The translations under genes were made by a program, and so were the position numbers. A stretch of 64,000 nucleotides of DNA. It comes from Microbacterium sp. BH-3-3-3. GTDB taxonomy: Bacteria > Actinomycetota > Actinomycetes > Actinomycetales > Microbacteriaceae. Every line of letters begins with the position of its first letter. The first letter of the stretch is position 1. The DNA lies in NCBI RefSeq assembly GCF_007679045.1, contig NZ_VEFS01000007.1, forward strand, positions 1 to 64,000, read 5' to 3'. The notes under the pieces are model-generated. The model ran no database searches. It was not told the DNA's origin and saw only the letters and a list, made by a program, of their open reading frames with translations. This document shows positions 1 through 7,375 of this stretch, piece after piece.

Positions 1-298
1 CTGTCGAAGCCACCGGGGCCACCGCGGGTACCGGGCCCTTCGACAAGCTCAGGGACCTGGGCTGCGCCAGGGACCTGCGGGTACCGGGCCCTTCGACAAG
101 CTCAGGGACCTGGGCTGCGCGAGGTGGCTGAGCCTGTCGAAGCCACCGGGGCCACCGCGGGTACCGGGCCCTTCGACAAGCTCAGGGACCTGGGCTGCGC
201 CAGGGACCTGGGGGTATCGGGCCCTTCGACAAGCTCAGGGACCTGGGCTGCGCCAGGGACCTGCGGGTACCGGGCCCTTCGACACGCTCAGGGACCTG
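1..298. repeat. Palindromic repeat array 1
   Basis: About six units of a short palindromic repeat family occur here. Type A units have arms GGTCCC and GGGACC (or GGGCCC) around a 13-nt core TGAGCYTGTCGAA; they are read here on the minus strand (for example 33-57, 86-110, 272-296). Type B units have arms GGTGGC and GCCACC around the same core inverted (for example 123-146, minus sense, plus a partial copy at 1-14). The last unit differs at one core base and supplies the stop codon of the next gene. Short ORFs across these units are not genes. Confidence 0.95.
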
Positions 299-1514
299 TG
301 TGGTGCCAGGTGTCCCAGCGCTGCATCAGCTCCGCGATCGCGGACTCGAAACGCTCCGTCGCAGCGCCCGGCGCCGTGTCGCCGAAGTAGTGCTGCACCC
401 AGTGCTCGAGGCGGCCGACGGCGTCGGGGTCGCCCAGCACGCGGTCGGCCTCGGCGACGATGGTTCCGGATGCCGCGGCATCCAGCCACTCGCACGCCGA
501 GAGGTATCCGCTGTCGTCGACGAGGGCCTCGGGGTCGGTCGGCCGCGTGATCATCAGCGGCTTGCCGACGGCGAGCCGGTCGTAGACCATCGCCGAGATG
601 TCGACGATCGCGAGGTCGGCCGCGGCGAGCTGCCAGCCGAGCTCCGCGCCGGTGTCGTGCACGTGGTGGGCGGCCGGGTCGGCGGCGTTGGCCGCCTTCA
701 GCGCGGCGACGATGCGGGCGTTGGCGGCTCCGTAGGCGGCATCCACCACTCCCGAACGCGGGTGCGGTCGGTAGATCACGCGGTGACGCCCGGTGGCGAG
801 CAGCGCCGTCACGAGGGCCTCACCGTGCGAGGCGATCGAGCCGTAGTGGGCCGAGGGGCGGTCGCCCTCCCAGGTCGGCGCGTACAGCACGACCGTGCGG
901 TCGTCGGGCGCGTACGGCAACTCGCCCGAGTAGTGGTCGGCCTGCGGGCGGCCGATCGAGAACGTGCGGCGGTCGAGGTCGTAATCCCACAGCACGCGCG
1001 AAAGGCGATTTCGAGCGGCGTCACCGGCGACGAAGGCGTAGTCGTACGCCTTGTATTGGTTCGTCGACATGTACATCTTGTCGGACTCGCCGTGATTGAT
1101 GAACACGTGCCAGCGCTGCCCGTAACGGAACATCTGGAAGTTGCGCGTGTTCTGATTCACGTACAGAACAATGCGGATGTCTTGCTCGGCCAACACCTCT
1201 TCGACGGCATTGACGGTGGGCGCGTAGGCGATCGGCAGGGCACCGTCTTTGAGCAACGCGTCGGCTCCGCGAATGGCGCGGCTGATGACGACGACCGGCC
1301 ATTTCTCGGCCAGCTTCTGCAGCGGCGCGTACCACTGGCGCATTTGGTACATGTTGACCGCGCCGTCGGCGAAATACACCGCGATCTGGAACGTGCCGGT
1401 CGGCAACGGGCCACGCGCCTCGAGCGCACGGCGCAGGTCGCGGCGCGCATTGCGGGTGGCGAGGGCCTTTCGCAGCAGCCCCATGGCGAGTCGGGTATCG
1501 CGGACGAGGGGCAT
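288..1514 (-). CDS. CDP-glycerol glycerophosphotransferase family protein
   Basis: A 408-residue protein of the TagB/TagF type, which polymerises polyol-phosphate units of wall teichoic-acid-like polymers at the inner membrane face. Visible family features are VFINHGESDKMYM, the VVLYAPTWEGDRPSAHYGS block, YRPHPRSG and a C-terminal DLAIVDISAMVYDRL segment. The ATG at 1514 (MPLVRDTRLAMG) was chosen because the reading frame upstream runs into the divergent glycosyltransferase and looks non-coding. The stop TGA (288-290) lies in the core of a type A palindromic repeat, so the last residues (HTGP) are repeat-encoded. Two related genes sit at 4.6-7.3 kb. Exact polymer and acceptor are unknown. Confidence 0.88.
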   Translation of the reverse strand: MPLVRDTRLAMGLLRKALATRNARRDLRRALEARGPLPTGTFQIAVYFADGAVNMYQMRQWYAPLQKLAEKWPVVVISRAIRGADALLKDGALPIAYAPTVNAVEEVLAEQDIRIVLYVNQNTRNFQMFRYGQRWHVFINHGESDKMYMSTNQYKAYDYAFVAGDAARNRLSRVLWDYDLDRRTFSIGRPQADHYSGELPYAPDDRTVVLYAPTWEGDRPSAHYGSIASHGEALVTALLATGRHRVIYRPHPRSGVVDAAYGAANARIVAALKAANAADPAAHHVHDTGAELGWQLAAADLAIVDISAMVYDRLAVGKPLMITRPTDPEALVDDSGYLSACEWLDAAASGTIVAEADRVLGDPDAVGRLEHWVQHYFGDTAPGAATERFESAIAELMQRWDTWHHTGP

Positions 1515-1557
1515 CGTTCCAGGGTACCGGCCAGGTGCCCCGTGAAAGGATCGACGG

Positions 1558-2640
1558 ATGCCCCTCCCGACCCCCGGCGGAAGAGACGCGCCCGTACCTG
1601 CCGATGACGCCGGCGTGAGCTTCATCATGCCCGTGCTGAATGAGGCCCGATATCTGCGGCGTTCGGTGGCATCCACCCTGTCGCAGGAGGTTCCCGGGCC
1701 GGTCGAGATCGTGCTCGCTCTCGGACCGTCGACGGATGCCACGAACGTCATCGCACGCGAGCTCGCGGCATCCGATGATCGCATCGTGCTGATCGAGAAT
1801 GCGGCAGCCGACATTCCGGTGGGACTGAATCTCGCCATTCGTGCGAGCAGGTATCCGACGATCGTGCGCGTGGATGCGCATTCCGAACTCGCACCCGGAT
1901 ACACGCGCCGCGCCCTGGACACCCTGCGCCGCACGCGCGCCGCGAACGTGGGCGGGGTCATGAGCGCCGACGGGCGCTCGCCCTTCCAGCGCGCTGTCGC
2001 GCGCGCCTACAACTCCCGCGTGGGCCTCGGCGGCGGCGCGTATCACGGCGGGTCGCATGAAGGTCCGGCCGAGTCGGCGTACCTCGGCGTGATGCGCCGT
2101 GCCGTGCTCGATGAGGTCGGCCTGTTCGACGAGAGCATCCGCCGCGGGGAGGACTGGGAGCTCAACCTGCGCATTCGCCGCGCCGGCTACCGCGTCTGGT
2201 TCGACCCGACCCTGTCGGTCGTCTACTGGCCGCGCGAGAGCTGGACGCGGCTCGTGCGGCAGTTCCGTGCCACGGGCGCGTGGCGGGGCGAGCTCGTGCG
2301 CCGGTACGGCCGCGGCAATTCGTTGCGTTACTTCGCGCCGCCGGCGTTGCTCGCGGCATCCGGGATCTCGGCCGTCACCGCCGTGGCCCAGGTCGCGCGC
2401 CGCCGGGGCGGGCCCGCATCGCTGCTGCACCTGCCCGTCGCCGCGTACGCCGCGCTGATCGCCGTCGTCGCGCTCGGCCGGGGCGGAGGCCGCGGGTGGC
2501 GGGACAAGGCGTGGACCGCCGCCGTGCTGCCCTCGATGCACGTGTCGTGGGGCGCGGGCTTCGTGTGGGCGCTGTTCCGCGGCGCGCGCGACACGGTCGA
2601 CACCTCGCGCTTGCGCGGGCGGAATACCCCGCTGCCGTAA
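1558..2640 (+). CDS. Family 2 glycosyltransferase with C-terminal membrane segments
   Basis: A 360-residue GT-A enzyme that should transfer a sugar from a nucleotide donor to a lipid-linked or polymer acceptor at the cytoplasmic membrane. The GT2 fold starts near residue 21 (SFIMPVLNEARYLRRS). A VRVDAHSE segment near residue 105 is the likely metal/donor site, and RRGEDWELNLRIRRAG near residue 195 is the conserved acceptor/base region (ED). Hydrophobic stretches follow about residues 265-335. The layout resembles succinoglycan ExoA-type transferases. It diverges from the glycerophosphotransferase at 1514 with only 43 bp between starts, and its stop is 5 bp from the first repeat unit of the next array. 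Donor sugar cannot be assigned. Confidence 0.88.
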   Translation: MPLPTPGGRDAPVPADDAGVSFIMPVLNEARYLRRSVASTLSQEVPGPVEIVLALGPSTDATNVIARELAASDDRIVLIENAAADIPVGLNLAIRASRYPTIVRVDAHSELAPGYTRRALDTLRRTRAANVGGVMSADGRSPFQRAVARAYNSRVGLGGGAYHGGSHEGPAESAYLGVMRRAVLDEVGLFDESIRRGEDWELNLRIRRAGYRVWFDPTLSVVYWPRESWTRLVRQFRATGAWRGELVRRYGRGNSLRYFAPPALLAASGISAVTAVAQVARRRGGPASLLHLPVAAYAALIAVVALGRGGGRGWRDKAWTAAVLPSMHVSWGAGFVWALFRGARDTVDTSRLRGRNTPLP

Positions 2641-2645
2641 ACCCC

Positions 2646-3032
2646 GGTCCCTGAGCCTGTCGAAGGGACCGGGATTCGCGGTGGCAGAGGTCCCTGAGCC
2701 TGTCGAAGGGACCGGGACCCCGCGCAACGTAGGTCCCTGAGCTTGTCGAAGGGCCCGGGACCCGCGGGGGCCCCGGTGGCTTCGACAAGCTCAGCCACCT
2801 CACGCAGCACAGGTCCCTGAGCTTGTCGAAGGGCCCGGGAGCCGCAGAATGCCCGGTGGCTTCGACAAGCTCAGCCACCTCTCGTTGCGCAACCCGCAGT
2901 GACCCCGGTGGCCTCGACAAGCTCAGCCACCTCGCGTTGCGCAACCCGCGGTGACCCCGGTGGCTTCGACAGGCTCAGCCACCTCGCGTTGCGCAACCCG
3001 CTGTCCCGGTGGCTTCGACAGGCTCAGCCACC
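2646..3032. repeat. Palindromic repeat array 2
   Basis: A dense mix of about four type A units (first at 2646-2670, arms GGTCCC/GGGACC) and several type B units (arms GGTGGC/GCCACC, last at 3008-3032). A and B cores are reverse complements, so neighbouring A and B units could also pair with each other. The array fills the gap between the GT2 gene and the GIY-YIG gene. Spacer bits such as GCGTTGCGCAACCCG also recur between B units. Confidence 0.95.
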
Positions 3033-3087
3033 TTGCGTTATCCACAGGCTCCCCCGCGCGAGAGGGCAGCCGTGACAGCATCGGCGG

Positions 3088-3423
3088 ATGCCTTGGACCT
3101 ACATCCTCGAGTGCCGCGGAGGCGCGTTCTACGTCGGAAGCACGGGCCGCGAACTCGAGAGCCGCGTCTGGGAGCACAACCACGACGATCAAATGGCCGC
3201 GAACTTCACGCGAAAGCGCAGGCCTGTGCGACTCGTGTATGCCGAGTGGTTCGACGCGGTCGAGCTGGCATTCGAGCGAGAGAAGCAGCTGCAGGGCTGG
3301 CGGCGTGAGAAGAAGCTCGCGCTCATCGCCTCGCAGTGGGAAGACCTTCCGAGGCTCGCGCAATCTGGCGAGGGACCGGTGGCTTCGACAAGCTCAGCCA
3401 CCTTACGTGACGAAGGTCCCTGA
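3088..3423 (+). CDS. Small GIY-YIG endonuclease-like protein with repeat-encoded tail
   Basis: A 111-residue single-domain GIY-YIG protein (UPF0213/YhbQ-like). Visible motifs are WTYILECRGGAFYVGSTG (the GIY/YIG strands), the following Arg in ELESRVWEHN, and the C-terminal EREKQLQGW with the metal-binding Glu. Such domains cut DNA with one divalent metal; cellular roles of the small family members are poorly defined. The ATG at 3088 places the GIY strand at the N-terminus as usual. The last ~16 residues (from GPVASTSSATL) are translated from a type B unit (3378-3402) and spacer, and the stop TGA is the first codon-sized piece of the core of a type A unit (3415-3439). The gene is flanked on both sides by repeat arrays. 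Confidence 0.85.
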   Translation: MPWTYILECRGGAFYVGSTGRELESRVWEHNHDDQMAANFTRKRRPVRLVYAEWFDAVELAFEREKQLQGWRREKKLALIASQWEDLPRLAQSGEGPVASTSSATLRDEGP

Positions 3424-3526
3424 GCCTGTCGAAGGGACCGGGACCCCGCAGTGACCCCGGTGGCTTCGACAGGCTCAGCCACCTCGCCTTACGCACCCTC
3501 CCGGCGGCTTCGACGGCTCAGCCACC
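3378..3526. repeat. Palindromic repeat array 3
   Basis: Begins inside the GIY-YIG coding region with a type B unit (3378-3402), then a type A unit (3415-3439), another B unit near 3461-3485 and a degenerate B unit at 3503-3526 whose core has lost bases. It separates the GIY-YIG gene from the convergent lipoprotein gene. Confidence 0.93.
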
Positions 3527-3542
3527 TCGCGTTGCGACGGGC

Positions 3543-4079
3543 TCAGCCGACGGGCACCACCGACACCGCGTAGATCGTCGGCGCTCCCTCCAGCGACAGC
3601 GAGACCTCGAGACCCGTCTGCGCGGTCTGCACGCCGAACGCGACGGTCGAGTTGTCGCACTCGAGAGGCCCTGCGGCGGGAGCGGCGTCGATCTCGCCGG
3701 CCGTCACGGTGATGGTTCCCTCACCGCGGCACGCGATCTGCGCCTGGTAGTCGCCCGGCGGCAGCGAGGTGAATGACGTGAGCATGTTCGGGGAGGTGTT
3801 CTGGCTCATCCAGCCCGAGAGCGTCCCAGCCCCCTCACCGGGCTCCGGCGCGGGCACGGCGGTGTTCGCCCAGTCGCTGATGCCCTCAGCGGGTATCGGC
3901 AGCGCCGCTTCGTCGCGCTCGATGTCGGCGTCGGCGGTCGAGGTCGGCGAGGCCGAGGGCAGGGCCGTCATCTCGACGGGAGTCGGAGTCGCGGCATCCG
4001 GCTCCCCCGCGGTGCATCCCGCGAGCGATACCGCCGCAACGACGATGACGGCGATGCGTGCTTTTCTCGTCGTATCCAT
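3543..4079 (-). CDS. Predicted lipoprotein, secreted, unknown function
   Basis: A 178-residue protein with a clear lipoprotein signal: basic MDTTRKAR, hydrophobic IAVIVVAAVS, then lipobox LAGC. The mature part starts with a Pro/Thr/Ser/Ala-rich linker, then a globular region with two cysteines (IACRGEG and LECDN), which could form a disulfide in the beta-rich C-terminal half. ATG 4079 is chosen over an upstream in-frame TTG at 4091 because it places the basic n-region correctly and has GGAG just upstream. It sits between repeat arrays with no operon partner. No family is recognised beyond actinobacterial surface lipoproteins. Confidence 0.8.
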   Translation of the reverse strand: MDTTRKARIAVIVVAAVSLAGCTAGEPDAATPTPVEMTALPSASPTSTADADIERDEAALPIPAEGISDWANTAVPAPEPGEGAGTLSGWMSQNTSPNMLTSFTSLPPGDYQAQIACRGEGTITVTAGEIDAAPAAGPLECDNSTVAFGVQTAQTGLEVSLSLEGAPTIYAVSVVPVG

Positions 4080-4190
4080 CGCTCCAGCCAATCAGACAGG
4101 GCAGCGAGGTCTCGGAACACTGCGCGGATACCCAGGGCGGGAGGTGCGGCCCCGGCGTCCATGGTGGAGGGGCGGATGCCGTGCGGCAGA

Positions 4191-4602
4191 GGTCCCTGAG
4201 CTTGTCGGTGGCAAGGTCCCTGAGCCTGTCGAAGGGCCCGGGACCCGCAGTGACAGAGGTCCCTGAGCCTGTCGAAGGGCCCGGGACCCGCAGTGACAGA
4301 GGTCCCTGAGCCTGTCGAAGGGCCCGGGAGCCACGGTGACAGAGGTCCCTGAGCCTGTCGAAGGGCCCGGGACCCGCAGTGACAGAGGTCCCTGAGCCTG
4401 TCGAAGGGACCGGGAGCCGCTGTGGCCCCGGTGGCTTCGACAAGCTCAGCCACCTCACGTCCTGCACTCCCCCGGTGGCTTCGACAAGCTCAGCCACCTC
4501 GCGTCGCAGCCACCTCGCCTTGCGCAAACCCCCGGTGGCTTCGACAAGCTCAGCCACCTCACGTCCCGCACTCCCCCGGTGGCTTCGACAAGCTCAGCCA
4601 CC
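4191..4602. repeat. Palindromic repeat array 4
   Basis: Starts with type A units (4191 onward; the first is broken after TGAGCTTGTCG, the next five are nearly identical and spaced ~43 bp with a GCAGTGACAG spacer), then switches to type B units up to 4602. Beyond 4602 a trailing GCCACCTCGCG fragment runs to the stop codon of the next gene. Uniform spacing in the first half suggests recent tandem amplification. Confidence 0.95.
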
Positions 4603-4623
4603 TCGCGTCGCGGCCACCTCGCG

Positions 4624-6072
4624 TCACCCGCGCGACACGAACCCCTGGTCCAGCAACCGCGCAACCACCCGCTCCGCCGCCCGCCCGTCGTCCCGCGGAG
4701 CGAACAACGAGCGAAAACGCGAGTACCGCTCGGCGAAGATCGCCGGGTCGACCTCGGCGAGCGCGCGCTCGAGGTCGGCCTGCGAGCGCACGACCGGTCC
4801 GGGGGCGAGGTCGAGCAGGTCGAAGTAGAAGCCGCGCAGTTCTCCGCGGTAGTGCTCGAGGTCGGGCACGAGGAAGTACATCGGCTTGCCGGTGATGGCG
4901 AAGTCGAACATGACCGACGAGTAGTCGGTGACGAGCGCGTCGGCCGCGGCGAGCAGGGCCGAGGTGTCGGGGAACCCGGTGACGTCGATGACGCGGGGGC
5001 CGGCGGCGTCGGTTCCGGGTAGCAGCGTGCGGGTGTGTCCGCGCACGAGCACGACGGCGTCGGCGGAGCGGGCGAGGGCTGCGGCGTCGACGAAGTCGAC
5101 CATGCGTTCGCGGTCGTCGCGCCAGGTGGGGGCGTACAGCAGCACGCGCTCCCCGTCACCGATGCCGAGCCGGCGCCGGGTCTCCCGGCCCAAGGCCGAA
5201 GACGAAACCGAATCATCGCGCGGATACCCCTCGACCCAGATCGGCCGCCGCACGAACGCGTATGCCTTCGACAGCACGCGCGCGGCGTAGGGGCTCTGCG
5301 CGAGCAGCACGTCCCACCGGCGGCTCTCGCGCACCACGGCGAGCGCGCGTCGCGGGTCGAAACCGGGGCGGTGCAGGGCGAGGCGCTTGAGCGGGGTGCC
5401 GTGCCAGGTCTGCAGCACGCGCTGTCCGCGGCGGCGCACGAACCGGCGGCGCAGCCAGTCGTTGACGACGAGCAGGCGCGAGACTCCGCGGGCGCGCCAC
5501 CACTCGGGGCTGCCCTCGACGACGGCGATGGCGCCCTCGGGCACCTCGACCGAGAGGTCGACGACACTCCAGTACCGGGTGACGGCGGGGGCGATGCGGG
5601 CGAGCTCGCGGTCGATGGCGAGCGGGTTGCAGCCGGCGGTGCGGCCGTAGAAGCTCTCGAAGAACACGGCGTTCTCGAGCGGTTCGCGCTTTCCTCCGAC
5701 GTAGCGGCGCTCGATGGCGGCGCGACCCTCCCCCGTCACGTAAACGGGATCGATCGGGGCGGCGATGCTCACGACACCGTGGCTCAGCGCGGCACGCAAG
5801 CCGGGCAGGGCGGTCTCGGCGAGCGTGAGGCCAGAGATGTCGGCATCCGGGACCTCCAGGCGGTACTCCCCCGACGGCAGGGGCAGCGGTGCGCCACCCC
5901 ACCGCGCGGCCTGCAGCGGAACCACGGCGCGCCAGGTGCGACCGCGTCCGTGCAGGCGGGCGCTGACGCGGGCGCGGGCTCCGACGAGGTCGACGGATGC
6001 CGGGCGGGCACCCGTTCCGCTCAGCTCGAGGGCGGGTGTGCCGGCGTCGTCGAACAGGCGCGCGTCGGTCAT
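4624..6072 (-). CDS. CDP-glycerol glycerophosphotransferase family protein (TagB/TagF-like)
   Basis: A 482-residue protein with an N-terminal beta-rich domain (about residues 1-130) and a C-terminal glycerophosphotransferase domain. Conserved features are FESFYGRTAGCNP, LQTWHGTPLKRLALHRPGFD, VLLYAPTWRDDRERMVDF and the final DALVTDYSSVMFDFAITGKP, which carry the His and Asp/Ser residues typical of the family. It should add glycerol- or ribitol-phosphate to a wall polymer from CDP-polyol. Its start overlaps the stop of the upstream glycerophosphotransferase (6069) by ATGA, so the two are translationally coupled. The stop abuts repeat array 4. Confidence 0.9.
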   Translation of the reverse strand: MTDARLFDDAGTPALELSGTGARPASVDLVGARARVSARLHGRGRTWRAVVPLQAARWGGAPLPLPSGEYRLEVPDADISGLTLAETALPGLRAALSHGVVSIAAPIDPVYVTGEGRAAIERRYVGGKREPLENAVFFESFYGRTAGCNPLAIDRELARIAPAVTRYWSVVDLSVEVPEGAIAVVEGSPEWWRARGVSRLLVVNDWLRRRFVRRRGQRVLQTWHGTPLKRLALHRPGFDPRRALAVVRESRRWDVLLAQSPYAARVLSKAYAFVRRPIWVEGYPRDDSVSSSALGRETRRRLGIGDGERVLLYAPTWRDDRERMVDFVDAAALARSADAVVLVRGHTRTLLPGTDAAGPRVIDVTGFPDTSALLAAADALVTDYSSVMFDFAITGKPMYFLVPDLEHYRGELRGFYFDLLDLAPGPVVRSQADLERALAEVDPAIFAERYSRFRSLFAPRDDGRAAERVVARLLDQGFVSRG

Positions 6073-7313
6073 CGGGAATCAGTCCTTCCGGGGGAAGCGA
6101 GCCGCGACCGGATCACCCGATACACGCGCTCGGCGTTCCGCCCATCTCGGTGGGCGTGCACGGCGGCACTGCGGCGTCCGGAGGCCTCGATGGCATCCGT
6201 GGGCTCGGTCAGCACCTCGGCGAGCAGCGACAGCGTCTCGTCCCACGTGCGCCCGAACCGCTCCCCCGCGACATCCGCGTAGGTGCCGTACAGGCCACGT
6301 CGGGCCTTGTAGGCCTCGAGGTCGGGGGCGAAGAACACGACCGGCAGCGGCACGAGCGCCGCATCGAACGCGAGCGAGGAGTAGTCGGTCACGAGCACGT
6401 CGAGTCCGGGCAGCAGCGGGGTGACGTCGGCGACCAGGTCGCTGCCGAGCAGGCGGATGCGGTCGCTCTCCCCCGGCGCGCGGTACTCCCCCGCCCCCAG
6501 CGGGTGCGAGCGCACGAGCAGCATCGCGTCGTGGGCGTCGAGAAGATCCCGGATGCCGTTCCACTCGGCGATCGTCGGCACGGCGGGGTCGGCTGCTCCG
6601 TCTCTCCAGGTGGGGGCGTACAGCACGATGCGGCGGTGGCCGAGCGGCATCCGGAGCACTGTCGACAAGGCGGTGCGCGCACGCTCGCGACGTTCGGCGG
6701 GCGTTCCGGTCGAGAGCACGTCGACGCGCGGCTCCCCCGTGACGGGAACGCTGGCGTCGCTCAGGCCGAAGGCGCTCTCGAGGCGTCCGCGCACGAGGTG
6801 CGAGGCGGCGGGCAGCACGGCAATGCGGCGGGTGGCCCGGCGGTACAGGTGCGCGAGCACGGGCTGCAGCAACCGCGGGAGCACGGGAGCGCGCGTGGTC
6901 TCGGGTGAGTCGAGGCCGATGCGCTTGAGGGGAATGCCGTGCCACAGCTGCACGAGCAGCGCTCCGTGCTCGGCGTAACGCTGGGCGTCGCCGAAGCCGT
7001 GGGTCACGACGATCACGCGGGCCCGTGCCGTGCGCCAGAACCCGCGCAGCGAGTCACGGAAGACGTACCGGATGCCGAGCCTCTCGGCCTCGCGCGCCTG
7101 AGCCTCATCGGCGACGAGCCAGGTCGTCTTCTCGCCGTGCGCGTCGGCGACACGGTGCAGGGCGAGGGCTCCGTCGGCGATGCCCACCGCGCAGCCGAAC
7201 ACCCATTCGTCGCGCGAGCGCGGCACGATCGCGGTCACGAGGCGACCGGCGAGGTAGAGCGGGATGCGGCGGAGTTTTCTCGCGTTTCCCGCACCGAACG
7301 AGAAAGACGCCAC
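6069..7313 (-). CDS. CDP-glycerol glycerophosphotransferase family protein
   Basis: A 414-residue TagB/TagF-type enzyme, the first gene of a two-gene operon. Family landmarks are DEWVFGCAVGIADGAL near residue 35, LVQLWHGIPLKRIGLD, IVLYAPTWRDGAADP and DVLVTDYSSLAFDAALV. The start is a GTG at 7313 (MASFSFGAGN) that lies inside a perfect 15-bp hairpin (7306-7340), so the true start could be downstream or the hairpin could limit initiation. With the genes at 288-1514 and 4624-6072 it gives three paralogous polyol-phosphate transferases within 7 kb, suggesting a variable wall glycopolymer locus. Polymer identity is not deducible. Confidence 0.88.
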   Translation of the reverse strand: MASFSFGAGNARKLRRIPLYLAGRLVTAIVPRSRDEWVFGCAVGIADGALALHRVADAHGEKTTWLVADEAQAREAERLGIRYVFRDSLRGFWRTARARVIVVTHGFGDAQRYAEHGALLVQLWHGIPLKRIGLDSPETTRAPVLPRLLQPVLAHLYRRATRRIAVLPAASHLVRGRLESAFGLSDASVPVTGEPRVDVLSTGTPAERRERARTALSTVLRMPLGHRRIVLYAPTWRDGAADPAVPTIAEWNGIRDLLDAHDAMLLVRSHPLGAGEYRAPGESDRIRLLGSDLVADVTPLLPGLDVLVTDYSSLAFDAALVPLPVVFFAPDLEAYKARRGLYGTYADVAGERFGRTWDETLSLLAEVLTEPTDAIEASGRRSAAVHAHRDGRNAERVYRVIRSRLASPGRTDSR

Positions 7314-7340
7314 CCCGCGAGCCTATCGCGGGGTGGCGTC
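7306..7340 (-). terminator. Perfect 15-bp hairpin; terminator of the HtrA gene overlapping the next start codon
   Basis: Left arm GACGCCACCCCGCGA (7306-7320), loop GCCTA, right arm its exact reverse complement (7326-7340). On the minus strand it follows the HtrA stop (7376) and is itself followed by TTTCTCGTT, as in a Rho-independent terminator. It contains the predicted GTG start (7311-7313) of the downstream transferase. Confidence 0.7.
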
Positions 7341-7375
7341 CGGCCCCGAAGGGGGTTGCCTGAAGAAGGGTCGGA

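Noticed and set aside
3886..4557. Open frames running through repeat arrays (peptides such as SLSKPPG and RLRDL repeats)
   Set aside because: They are translations of the A/B palindromes, have no start signals and occur in all frames and both strands.
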